Assembly (NCBI RefSeq): GCF_030227115.1
Contig: NZ_JASSUA010000001.1
Coordinates: 2,604,001-2,668,000 of the forward strand
DNA from: Marinobacter sp. SS13-12
GTDB lineage: Bacteria > Pseudomonadota > Gammaproteobacteria > Pseudomonadales > Oleiphilaceae
Reading direction: 5' to 3'
DNA length: 64,000 nt
The notes under the pieces are model-generated. The model searched no databases and had not been told where the DNA came from. It was given only the letters and a program-made list of their open reading frames with translations. How positions within the stretch are numbered: the stretch's first letter is position 1; each line of letters opens with the position of its first letter. A program made the position numbers and the translations under genes. Shown one piece after another: positions 1 through 8,340 of this stretch.

Positions 1-320
1 ACAGTAGTGAAGTAAAAAATAGATCCACCCCACCCGAAACCCTTCCAGTCCAGATGCGATATATTGTTACGAGCAGGGTACCAACAGCTCTCAGACCCTG
101 AATATCGTTCCTGCGGCGTGATGTATCCATTCTATTAGCTGGCATCCCAGATTTTTCAAGAGTTTTGAATAGTGCTTAGCGATAGAGAAACCCTTCTCGG
201 GGCCTCTATTGACTTCGCAAATGGTGCTGACTGGTTTCTGTATGTATAGTCTTACACCGCAACGATTCTGCCAGTACCGGCAGAGATGTCATCCACAAAG
301 GTTCACAGGGATTGAGAGCG
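1..320. other. Leading non-coding stretch
   Basis: I see no convincing gene before the glycosyltransferase at 321. The stretch is AT-rich and probably holds the 3' flank of an upstream gene and the leader of the sugar operon. A TATAGT hexamer at 245-250 could be a -10 box, but there is no well-placed -35, so I call no promoter. A short reading frame at 209-484 overlaps the glycosyltransferase in another frame and has no protein-like features. Confidence 0.5.
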
Positions 321-1454
321 ATGCTGGTTTTTCTGTTCTGGTTTGCAGCTGTTGGAGCGCTTTTCAGCTACTTTATTTATCCGTTGATTCTGCGTTTTAT
401 GCCGCGCCGCGCGGGAGCCGAAAAGTCACATGCCCCGACGAGCAATCCGCAAGCGGTCTCCCTCATTGTTACAGCGCACAATGAAGCTCATCGTATTCGG
501 GAAAAAATCGAGAACTGCCTGGCACTGGACTATCCGGACCTGGAAATCATCGTTGCCTCTGATGCCTCAAGTGATGATACAGACCGGATTGTACTGGAGT
601 ACGAGGACCGTGGGGTTAAGCTCGCCCGTGCCGAGGACAGAAAAGGCAAGGAACACGCACAGTTGCAGGCCATTAAAAGAGCCACCGGCGATATTCTGAT
701 ATTTTCGGATGTCGCAACATCGATTCCTGAAGACGCGATAGGGCGGATGGTTCGTTATTTTGACGATCCTTCTGTGGGAGCGGTTTCCAGCGAAGACCGC
801 TTCACAAGCCACGACGGCGGTATAGTGGGAGAGGGTGCCTATGTTCGCTATGAAATGTGGCTGCGGGGGTTGGAGTCTGACAGGGCAGGACTCGTGGGGC
901 TCAGCGGATCATTTTTTGCGGCCAGGCGTTCGGTGTGTGGTGAGTGGGATATCTATTCCCCGAGCGACTTCAACACCGCCCTTAATAGCGCCAGTCAGGG
1001 CCTGGTCGCTGTTACAGCGCCCGATGTACTGGGTTTCTATCAGGATGTAGCGGACGCTTCAAAAGAGTACCAGCGCAAGGTAAGAACCATCATAAGGGGG
1101 CTGACAGCGTTGAGCAGGCACCCGGAAGTACTCAATCCGTTTCGGTTTGGCATGTTTGCATTCCAGGTATTCGGGCACAAACTGATGCGCTGGGCTGTGC
1201 CCTGGTTTCAGGTTCTGTTGTTCATCACCTCGGTGTTGTTAGCGGGCAAGGGGGGGATATATTTGCTCGCTCTGCTGGCTCAGCTCCTGTTCTATGGTGT
1301 GGTCATTGCAGGACATGTCAAGCCCGAGCTTCGGGAGCGTACTGTCTTCAAGATTCCCTATTTCTTTGTGCAGGTGAATCTGGCTATTGCCCGTGCGACC
1401 ATCGATTTTCTAAAGGGCCGGCGAATGACGGTCTGGACGCCGTCCAAGCGATGA
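321..1454 (+). CDS. Membrane-anchored family 2 glycosyltransferase
   Basis: This probable inner-membrane GT2 transferase would move a sugar from a nucleotide donor onto a growing exopolysaccharide or lipid-linked glycan. An N-terminal membrane segment (about residues 2-22) precedes a GT-A domain: SLIVTAHNEA near residue 50, then DASSDDT, then a DVATSIP stretch in the place of the DxD metal site. Hydrophobic segments near residues 290-345 give a C-terminal membrane anchor. A TTG at 312 is in frame, but the ATG at 321 is preferred because AGGGAT lies about 8 bases upstream. Its stop overlaps the start of the aminotransferase gene, so the two are co-translated. The sugar and acceptor are unknown. 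Confidence 0.85.
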   Translation: MLVFLFWFAAVGALFSYFIYPLILRFMPRRAGAEKSHAPTSNPQAVSLIVTAHNEAHRIREKIENCLALDYPDLEIIVASDASSDDTDRIVLEYEDRGVKLARAEDRKGKEHAQLQAIKRATGDILIFSDVATSIPEDAIGRMVRYFDDPSVGAVSSEDRFTSHDGGIVGEGAYVRYEMWLRGLESDRAGLVGLSGSFFAARRSVCGEWDIYSPSDFNTALNSASQGLVAVTAPDVLGFYQDVADASKEYQRKVRTIIRGLTALSRHPEVLNPFRFGMFAFQVFGHKLMRWAVPWFQVLLFITSVLLAGKGGIYLLALLAQLLFYGVVIAGHVKPELRERTVFKIPYFFVQVNLAIARATIDFLKGRRMTVWTPSKR

Positions 1455-2623
1455 AGGGTATGTTGAGACCTGTTGGAAGCCGTGTTCCGGTCCCGGATAC
1501 AGGTACTGGACTTCGCTTGCCCTGGGAGGACAATTACCACACATGGTATATGGGCTCTGGTACCCAGGCCTTGTCTGCCGCAGTGTTGTTGGCGATCAGC
1601 CGGTCCAGCCTGAAGAATTCAACGCCGGAGGTTATTCTGCCTGCCTTTGGGTGTCCGGATCTTGTCGCTGCTGTAGCGGCACAGGGTACAAGGCCGGTGC
1701 TGGTCGATCTGCTACCTGACAGCCCTTTCATGGATACTGACAAATTGTCCCGGGCGCTTTCGGACAACACGGTTGCGGTCATCGCCGCTGGCTTTCTGGG
1801 TGTGCCTGAGCAATTGGCGTCACTGGCAGGCATATGCCGGGAGCGTGATGTCTGGCTTATTGAGGACTCCGCACAATGTTTTCCACCCGATTGTGCCCGC
1901 GATCCAGTCGCGGATTGCGCGGTGCTGAGTTTCGGTCGGGGTAAGCCAATTAACCTGATGGGCGGCGGAGCCTTGTTGGTTCGCGGTGACCACAGTGCGA
2001 TCGCAGCTGACGCGCTTACCAGATTGCCGGAAGAGTCTTTGAATATTGACTTGAAGTGGAAAGCCAGGCGAAACATTTTCAATTTTCTTCTTGGCAGATT
2101 CGGCTATGGCCTGCTGAGGCGGGTTCCGTTTCTTGGGCTCGGCACTACGGTGTACAAACCCCTTGCCAGCCTGTGCCGTAGACAGCTACCTGACGGACTT
2201 GTGGAGGCAGGTATCCTTGATGCAGGAGCGAGGCCGGCGATTGCACCGAGCTACGTCAGGGAGCTTGAATTTCTCAAGCGGCGTGGCTGGAAACCGTTTA
2301 TGGAAAATACGGTTTCCGGAAAGAAAGGGGCTGGGCAGGTGACGTTACGGTATGCCTTACTGGCACCGGACCGGGCAACCAGGGATAAGGCAACTGAAGC
2401 ACTGACTGGCAGGGGTATTGGAGCCAACGCTTTTTACGGGCGTATATTGCCTGACATAGAGGGTATATCCGGCCTTCTGAGGGGCTCAGCAGGTGAATTT
2501 CCCAACTCAGAATCCTTTGCTGATCGACTGATCACATTGCCAAGCCATGAGGATGTTACCGACAGGGACTTGCGCATAATTGCCGCAACGCTTGACAGGA
2601 TTACCATCCAACATAAAAAATGA
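1451..2623 (+). CDS. DegT/DnrJ/EryC1-family PLP sugar aminotransferase
   Basis: The protein of about 390 residues has the DegT/DnrJ/EryC1 fold used to make amino sugars from keto-sugar nucleotides. Landmarks are GSGTQAL near residue 35 (the PLP phosphate region), LPAFGCPD, an IEDSAQ block carrying the Asp that contacts the PLP ring nitrogen, and SFGRGKPINLMGGG with the expected Schiff-base Lys. The ATG overlaps the stop of the upstream glycosyltransferase (ATGA), so the two genes form one unit. An amino sugar destined for the local polysaccharide is the natural inference. Some family members are dehydratases, and the reaction cannot be read from sequence alone. Confidence 0.8.
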   Translation: MKGMLRPVGSRVPVPDTGTGLRLPWEDNYHTWYMGSGTQALSAAVLLAISRSSLKNSTPEVILPAFGCPDLVAAVAAQGTRPVLVDLLPDSPFMDTDKLSRALSDNTVAVIAAGFLGVPEQLASLAGICRERDVWLIEDSAQCFPPDCARDPVADCAVLSFGRGKPINLMGGGALLVRGDHSAIAADALTRLPEESLNIDLKWKARRNIFNFLLGRFGYGLLRRVPFLGLGTTVYKPLASLCRRQLPDGLVEAGILDAGARPAIAPSYVRELEFLKRRGWKPFMENTVSGKKGAGQVTLRYALLAPDRATRDKATEALTGRGIGANAFYGRILPDIEGISGLLRGSAGEFPNSESFADRLITLPSHEDVTDRDLRIIAATLDRITIQHKK

Positions 2624-2761
2624 CGTTTTCTGGCTGCTGTGAAGCTAGCCAGTCAATCCTTCCCGCTGTTTTGGTCTTTTCATAGTGCTGTACTGACTTC
2701 AGGAAGAGGTTTTCACCGATCGGTTTGATTCTTCTATTACCTAAGGATAGGGATGTGCAGT

Positions 2762-3403
2762 ATGAAACATGTAATGTTGTTTGGTCTTTTGCTTGCGTTC
2801 GCGTGTGGCGTAAACGCAAGGCCTTATTATTCCTATGATCTGTATGGAACGGTTACAGGTAATGCTGTAGCGGCCAACTCCCTGGCGGATGTTAATGTTG
2901 GGGATGAGTTTCTTATCCGGCTTAATATAGGGGGGAAAGATTCCGGGGAGCACAAGATCTCTTTTCAGGGTGTTATTGGCGGATGGGATATATTCGAACA
3001 ACAGACCAATGGCTATTACCACTGGGGCGATTGGTCGCCGGAGCGTTTTTACACCACCGGCAGTCACTCACCGTTGAATGCCCCTGACGGAAACGGATCG
3101 ACGGTTTATCCCAATGATATATACCTTACATTGTTAGGTATGGAGCAAACCGGAACCGTCATAATTCCGGAGGACGACCGATTGGTCCGGGACACAGGGG
3201 AACTCAATCTGAATCAGTTTCGCTCGGGGGGCTTTCATTTCTGGTTCTTCAATCAGGGAGACGGCAGCACGACTAGTACCGAAGAAGATCTTTACGGCTC
3301 GATAACTCGCATCATGAGGGTCCCGGAACCAGGCACGTTGCTGCTTTCTGCACTTGGGCTGGTTTTTTTACTCATTAATCGACAATTGCGCTATCCGCGA
3401 TAA
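2762..3403 (+). CDS. PEP-CTERM sorting-domain protein
   Basis: This exported protein of about 213 residues has a short signal peptide (hydrophobic LFGLLLAFACG, cleavage near VNA-R). It ends with a complete PEP-CTERM tripartite signal: VPEPGT, a hydrophobic segment, and a basic tail ending RQLRYPR. PEP-CTERM tails are cut by exosortase, and the XrtA gene lies about 5 kb away at 8341-9858. The central part is rich in Gly, Asp and Tyr with no domain I recognise. An in-frame ATG at 2753, nearer the AAGGA at 2743-2747, would add three residues. The downstream lipoprotein gene follows after about 100 bases. Confidence 0.85.
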   Translation: MKHVMLFGLLLAFACGVNARPYYSYDLYGTVTGNAVAANSLADVNVGDEFLIRLNIGGKDSGEHKISFQGVIGGWDIFEQQTNGYYHWGDWSPERFYTTGSHSPLNAPDGNGSTVYPNDIYLTLLGMEQTGTVIIPEDDRLVRDTGELNLNQFRSGGFHFWFFNQGDGSTTSTEEDLYGSITRIMRVPEPGTLLLSALGLVFLLINRQLRYPR

Positions 3404-3506
3404 AGGGCACCGTTATATCGCGAAAAGAACTATCGCCGATCCTGTGTCCACCTGAATCTGTGCCATCCTTCCAATAGTTGTTGTGAACAACGAGGGAGGA
3501 ATGATG

Positions 3507-5045
3507 ATGAAAAGGATGAAGTTACTGGTTTTGGCAGTTGCCTCGGGGAGCGTAGTGACCGGCTGTAGCAGCCTTAAACCAAAAGTTGATTTTGACGAGC
3601 TACCGGCACCCGCAGCCGGCCCTGAGACTGAGTACATTATTGATAATGTTAACCCTGGCTTCTACACAGATGGAGAATGGAAAGAATCATCAGTATCAAG
3701 CGGATACATTGGTGAAAATTACCTGGCAGGGGAAGCAGGTACGGGCGAGAAGACCGCTACCTGGAATCTGAATATCATAAAAATACTCGATGTGTATGCC
3801 AGATGGACGTCCCATGGAAACCGCGGGTCTAATATAAAATACACTGTCCATCATTTGAACGATCAGGATTTTCTGACCACTACGACGATTGAGGTCGACC
3901 AGAGGGAGTTTGGAGGAGAGTGGTTCAAACTGGGCACCTTCCGGATGTCATCGCTCACCGGCCGCGTTACTGTTTCCAATGATGCTGATGGCTATGTTAT
4001 TGCCGATGCCGTTCTTTTCAAAGAGGCTGCGGCAGTCCCCTCCGTGGATGCGGACAATGACGGCATGCTGGATGCGTGGGAACAGGAGCAAGGGCTGGAC
4101 CCTACCAATCCATTGGATGCTGATCAGGACCCTGATGGCGACGGCTTGACGAATCTGCAGGAATCTTTGGGGATGACTGATCCGTTTAACGTCGACACCG
4201 ATGGTGATGGCATGCCCGACGGCTTCGAGAACGATGCGGGTTTAGATCCGACAGTGGCAGACGGCGACCTGGACGCAGACGGCGATGGGTATACAAACTA
4301 CCAGGAGTATCTGGCAGGTACGGACCCTACTGATGCCTCCAGCGTACTGGCGGCGGATACGGTATTGCTCACCTGGGAAGCGCCGGTAACACGAACCGAC
4401 GGCAGCGATCTTTCCCCTGAAGAAATTGATTATTACGAGTTGAAATATTCGATAACAGAAGGCGAAGGTAACACTGGAATAATTTCAGATAACGGGTCAT
4501 CCGGCTTCGTTATTTACGGACCGGACGCGAGCACTTCGACCGTAACAGACGGGTATGTAGGCGAAAATTATGTGGCGATGCCTTCAGGAACAGGAGATAG
4601 CTATGCGAGCTGGTCGGTTAATGATATTTCGCCAGGGACTGAGTACCGGTTGTCAGCCAACTGGACGTCGTATAGCAACCGTGCAACGAACGCCACGTAT
4701 CACGTCCAGTATGAAACGGTGAATGGTAACCTTGATGAAAGACAGTTCACTGTAGACCAGACCTCAGGTGGCGGCACATGGCAGGAGCTGGGTTCATTCA
4801 TCCCAGGCTCTAGCCAGCTAACCGTTGTATTGGCGAATGACGCGGATGGCTACGTCATTGCAGATGCCATAAGGCTGGAGCCGGCCACGAAAGTTGTAGA
4901 GCCGATCAGAATAGAGTCTGATAAGACGCGATCCTATGTCGTTAGAGATCTGCCGGTAGGTGAATGGCAGTTTCAGATACGCGCTGTGGACACAGAGGGG
5001 CTTGCGAGTGATTATACTGAGCCTCAAGTTTCTTTAATTGAATAG
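3507..5045 (+). CDS. Calcium-repeat lipoprotein with duplicated golvesin-like domains
   Basis: The protein of about 512 residues begins with a lipoprotein signal ending in a VTGC lipobox, so it is probably anchored in the outer membrane. Two homologous beta-rich domains (roughly residues 45-175 and 325-475) share the landmarks GY(I/V)GENY, ARWTS or ANWTS, and NDADGYVIADA; they resemble golvesin/xanthan-lyase-type carbohydrate-associated domains. Between them are thrombospondin-type-3 or EF-like calcium repeats such as DADNDGMLD and DTDGDGMPD. The end looks like a fibronectin III strand region. ATG 3507 is chosen over 3483, 3501 and 3504 because GGAGG at 3495-3499 is then 7 bases away. A role binding extracellular polysaccharide is inferred from the neighbours. 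Confidence 0.7.
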   Translation: MKRMKLLVLAVASGSVVTGCSSLKPKVDFDELPAPAAGPETEYIIDNVNPGFYTDGEWKESSVSSGYIGENYLAGEAGTGEKTATWNLNIIKILDVYARWTSHGNRGSNIKYTVHHLNDQDFLTTTTIEVDQREFGGEWFKLGTFRMSSLTGRVTVSNDADGYVIADAVLFKEAAAVPSVDADNDGMLDAWEQEQGLDPTNPLDADQDPDGDGLTNLQESLGMTDPFNVDTDGDGMPDGFENDAGLDPTVADGDLDADGDGYTNYQEYLAGTDPTDASSVLAADTVLLTWEAPVTRTDGSDLSPEEIDYYELKYSITEGEGNTGIISDNGSSGFVIYGPDASTSTVTDGYVGENYVAMPSGTGDSYASWSVNDISPGTEYRLSANWTSYSNRATNATYHVQYETVNGNLDERQFTVDQTSGGGTWQELGSFIPGSSQLTVVLANDADGYVIADAIRLEPATKVVEPIRIESDKTRSYVVRDLPVGEWQFQIRAVDTEGLASDYTEPQVSLIE

Positions 5046-5112
5046 TGTTGGCCTGTCCCGTGTTCAGACAAGGCCGCAGATTCCCTGTAAAAAGCGTTAA
5101 GGAGCGACGTAA

Positions 5113-5994
5113 GTGGCCTTGGTTTACTTTGACAAATTCATGGAGAGAACTGGTGTTGGGAATTTTGGCGATGACATAAACCCTGTTCTGATGGGCAGGT
5201 TTTTTAATAGGAATATTTTGTCATCCGAGGAGATAGCACTGTTCGGTATAGGAACGATACTGAACGACAACAACATAAAAAGTAATAATCACTATGCCAG
5301 AAAGGTGATTTTTAGCTCCGGCGTAGGGTACGGGAAACTTGAAACAACACTTGATGACACTTGGGATATTGCTTGTGTCAGGGGCCCGGGGTCGGCGAGG
5401 GCGCTTGGTATTGGGTTGGATAAAGCGATAGCCGATGGGGCAGTCTTGCTTTCAGAGATGTATAGCAAGCCCGCGAAAAAGTGCACAAGAGCGGTGTTTA
5501 TCCCTCACGTCAATTCCCATCTTTCAACAGGACGACTGCTGGCAGCAATAGCCGATAAACTCGATATGGATTACTTGACCCCGAGTTGTAATGCTGATGA
5601 GTTTATCCGTACTGTGGCAAGTGCCCCTTTCGTTGTCACGGAGGCGATGCACGGGGCAATTCTTGCAGATACGATGCGGGTTCCCTGGATTCCCGTAAGT
5701 CTGCATGAATTCCATGAGTTTAAATGGCGTGACTGGATGGACTCTGTGGGACTAAAAGGAAAACCGGTTCACTCCCTGTCGCCAAAATGCTGGGATGCAA
5801 GGGAAGGGAGCCAACCAGCTTCGTTTGTGCATCGGTTATATAAAAGCGGTAAGGGGAAGGTTCTCAAACATAATATCAGACAGGTGATTGCAACGCAGGA
5901 ACCGCTCCTTAGTCAGCTGGATATCATCGATTCAAAAAAACAGGCACTTTTAGAAGTCGTGAATGACATCAATAGGGCCTATTCACGGATATAG
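5113..5994 (+). CDS. Polysaccharide pyruvyl transferase family protein
   Basis: The protein of 293 residues matches the family that adds pyruvate ketals from phosphoenolpyruvate to sugars of exopolysaccharides. Visible landmarks are NFGDDINPVL near the N-terminus, FGIGTIL, VRGPGSARALG, and a C-terminal VTEAMHGAILADTMRVPW block containing the conserved motif around the catalytic His. Translation starts at GTG 5113 behind AAGGAG at about 5098-5104. The 3' end overlaps the convergent glycosyltransferase by 26 bases. Its presence suggests an acidic, pyruvylated product from this sugar cluster; the acceptor is unknown. Confidence 0.8.
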   Translation: MALVYFDKFMERTGVGNFGDDINPVLMGRFFNRNILSSEEIALFGIGTILNDNNIKSNNHYARKVIFSSGVGYGKLETTLDDTWDIACVRGPGSARALGIGLDKAIADGAVLLSEMYSKPAKKCTRAVFIPHVNSHLSTGRLLAAIADKLDMDYLTPSCNADEFIRTVASAPFVVTEAMHGAILADTMRVPWIPVSLHEFHEFKWRDWMDSVGLKGKPVHSLSPKCWDAREGSQPASFVHRLYKSGKGKVLKHNIRQVIATQEPLLSQLDIIDSKKQALLEVVNDINRAYSRI

Positions 5995-7318
5995 TCTCGG
6001 AGTTGCATGCGGCCAAAATATACTCAGAGACCTCAGTGCCACTATCCAGCTCCCGGATTTCCCGGGAGTAGCGATCCATAGTTTCCTTTATTGCATTGTC
6101 GTGCAGGATGTCACTGAGAAATCTGGATACTTGCTCAACAGAAAAGTGATTTTTATTAATAACCCTCCCTGCGCCCAAGGTTTCGACAACCCAGGCATTG
6201 TAGGGCTGGTCCCATATCTGGGGGATACACAGCAGCGGTTTTGCGAACCAGAATGCCTCCTGCACTGCTCCAGACCCTGCATGTGAAACAAATCCACGTA
6301 TGCGCTGGTCTGCCAGTAATGTTGGTTGGGGGCCCCAGGATATCCATCGTATGTCTGGATCGCTCTTGAAACTTGTCGGCACGGGATCGGTCCGAGAAAC
6401 CCAGAGAATTCTGCAGTGGTTTTCTTTTGCTCCCCTGATCAGGCAGTGTGAAAGCTTGTTGGTTATGGTGACCATGGATCCAAGGCTCACCAGAATGACG
6501 GGTTTTTTTGGCTGCATTTCCAGCCAGGCCTGATCTTCGTTCGATATGTTGCCAGCCACCAGGGGAGGAAGAGGGCCAAATGCTTGAATACCGCCACACA
6601 CAGTAATTTTTGGTTGGAGATGACGACTCTCAACCGTTGCCATGCCGGTTGTAAAGATCTGTTTGGGCTTGCCTGAAAGCTTTCCTCTTTTGATGATTTC
6701 GTCCCACTTCCGATTTATATCGATTTTCATTTCCTGCGTCGAACGGTGGGCTTCTTTGTTCAGCTTAGAATTGGCTGCGTGTGAGAGCTTCCCAATAATT
6801 TTAGACAATACTGGTATTGATTTGCTGGCCAGAAGTGACGGCCGCTTAGCGTAGGGCTGTGGATTCTGACACTGCTGATTTGACCCGGATGCCCGGTGCA
6901 TAAGAACTGGGATACCTAATTGAACACCCAGGTCATGTATTGCTGCGCCTAACAAGTGTTCGTCAGCGATGATCAGATCTGGTTTGTGTTGTTGAAATTT
7001 ATCTTTGAGCAAGGGCAAAAAGGATAAGCCTTTATATTGAATCGGCTGGAAATAGTGTGACTCAAAATACCTATTGAAATAGAGTTTTCTGTAGAGCGGG
7101 CTTGTATGGGAAATCCTTTTCAGAAGAGAGGAGGCGTTGGCCGGCAGAACAGGGGGGAGCAATTCATACTCGAAGCCTTGGGTGGCAGGCAGGCTTTTGC
7201 CTTCTTCCGGCACAATGAAACGGCACTCAATATCATCGGTTGTCAGAGCCGAAGCAATGCGCAATAGGGGGATGACGTGCCCGGCGTCAGGTATCAGTGA
7301 CACAAAAGTAATGCGCAT
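5969..7318 (-). CDS. GT1/UGT-type glycosyltransferase
   Basis: The protein of about 449 residues has the two-domain GT-B layout of UDP-glycosyltransferases. The N-terminus MRITFVSLIPDAGHVIPLL is the typical acceptor-side strand with the catalytic His region. Near residue 350 the donor-binding signature FVSHAGSGAVQEA is followed by PLLCIPQIWDQPYNA. A 29-residue in-frame extension to 7405 is possible, but ATG 7318 follows an AAAGGA-containing leader and gives the family's usual start. The gene is transcribed against its neighbours and overlaps the pyruvyl transferase tail to tail. Substrates are unknown; polysaccharide, glycolipid or secondary metabolite glycosylation are all possible. Confidence 0.8.
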   Translation of the reverse strand: MRITFVSLIPDAGHVIPLLRIASALTTDDIECRFIVPEEGKSLPATQGFEYELLPPVLPANASSLLKRISHTSPLYRKLYFNRYFESHYFQPIQYKGLSFLPLLKDKFQQHKPDLIIADEHLLGAAIHDLGVQLGIPVLMHRASGSNQQCQNPQPYAKRPSLLASKSIPVLSKIIGKLSHAANSKLNKEAHRSTQEMKIDINRKWDEIIKRGKLSGKPKQIFTTGMATVESRHLQPKITVCGGIQAFGPLPPLVAGNISNEDQAWLEMQPKKPVILVSLGSMVTITNKLSHCLIRGAKENHCRILWVSRTDPVPTSFKSDPDIRWISWGPQPTLLADQRIRGFVSHAGSGAVQEAFWFAKPLLCIPQIWDQPYNAWVVETLGAGRVINKNHFSVEQVSRFLSDILHDNAIKETMDRYSREIRELDSGTEVSEYILAACNSETISVNRPY

Positions 7319-7510
7319 TTCCCAAAGTCCTTTTCGTTTATCACATACTTGGCTGTTTCGCGAATTATCCGGAGTCGAGTCTATACCGAAACTTAAAATC
7401 AGCAAAACGTTGCACTGGGTTTACAGGTGGTGTCGAAAAACTTTACGCCCAATGGGCGTTAGGGAACTTTGGTGTTTATAACACTATGAAAAATAACGAT
7501 TAAAAAGCAC

Positions 7511-7526
7511 TGGCATGGATATGGCT
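7511..7526 (+). promoter_or_regulatory. Sigma-54 (-24/-12) promoter of the THxN PEP-CTERM gene
   Basis: The sequence TGGCATGGATATGGCT has GG at 7512-7513 and GC at 7524-7525, separated by exactly 10 bases. It matches the RpoN consensus at most conserved positions. Transcription would start near 7537, about 40 bases before the ATG at 7576. PrsR, encoded at 12612-13985, is a sigma-54 activator of the PEP-CTERM type, which makes this promoter biologically sensible. Confidence 0.6.
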
Positions 7527-7575
7527 TATAGTCGGAAGTGTTTTTCGCAGTAACCATAATGAAGAAGGATCTACC

Positions 7576-8244
7576 ATGAATAAGATGTCGATGTTGGGAG
7601 GAGTGTTCGCTGCTTCATTAGTTGCACCTGCCTTTGCAATGCCGGTGATATCCGTCGATAGCGTGTCTGGTGTTTGGTCAGACGCTGTTGGTGGCACCAA
7701 CGTAAATTACATTGACGGCGGCCAGGAAGTACGTTGGGGCGGCGGTCAACCAACACAAAGTGGCTACCGTTTTGATGGTTCCGCACCTGCTGCCTTTGAT
7801 GTGGACATAAACGAAGAGTTCGATTTGGGCGATTTCACCCATTTTAACTATCAGATCAACGCTGGCACGGGCGTCGACAGTGTTTTGCTGAGTATTTCAA
7901 TGGCCATCTCAGTAGATGGCAACCCGTATGCTACGCCTCTTTCGTTTACCTTCCTGCATGAGGAAACCCCGAACTCTGGTAACGGGTGCTGTGACGATAT
8001 CGTATCCTTCGAAAGCCTGGTGTCATCAGAGACTTTCGAGGTTGATGGAGCGCTGTATACGCTCGACCTCAGAGGGTTCAGCCAGGAGGGCGGCCCCACC
8101 ATGGAAGAGTTGATTACATCTGAGGGAGCCGACAACGTGGCTCAACTCAGAGGTGTATTCACCAAGGTTCCTGAGCCCGGCACTCTTGCCCTGCTCGGTC
8201 TGGGCCTTGCCGGACTGGGACTTTCGCGTCGCCGCAAGTCCTGA
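7576..8244 (+). CDS. THxN-type PEP-CTERM protein
   Basis: This exported protein of 222 residues has a clear signal peptide (cleavage near AFA-M) and a textbook C-terminal sorting signal: VPEPGTLALLGLG followed by RRRKS. The internal segment FTHFNYQIN, together with the overall layout, matches what I know as the THxN family of PEP-CTERM proteins, whose function is undefined. A paired GNGCCDD could form a disulphide or bind metal. The gene is monocistronic, with a sigma-54 promoter in front and a strong terminator behind, and sits next to the convergent exosortase gene. It is the best candidate target of PrsK/PrsR here. Confidence 0.85.
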   Translation: MNKMSMLGGVFAASLVAPAFAMPVISVDSVSGVWSDAVGGTNVNYIDGGQEVRWGGGQPTQSGYRFDGSAPAAFDVDINEEFDLGDFTHFNYQINAGTGVDSVLLSISMAISVDGNPYATPLSFTFLHEETPNSGNGCCDDIVSFESLVSSETFEVDGALYTLDLRGFSQEGGPTMEELITSEGADNVAQLRGVFTKVPEPGTLALLGLGLAGLGLSRRRKS

Positions 8245-8290
8245 TTCCGATAGAGACCACCTACAGAGATTGTAGTGGCCTTTAAAATAA

Positions 8291-8324
8291 AAACCCGGCG
8301 CTCATATGAACGCCGGGTTTTTTG
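8291..8324. terminator. Bidirectional intrinsic terminator
   Basis: A perfect 10-bp stem (AAACCCGGCG at 8291-8300 with its complement at 8311-8320) encloses a 10-base loop. It is followed by T residues on the plus strand and, through the A-rich left flank, by T residues on the minus strand. It lies between the convergent PEP-CTERM gene and the exosortase gene and should end both transcripts. Confidence 0.85.
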
Positions 8325-8340
8325 TTGTGCCGGGTGAATA

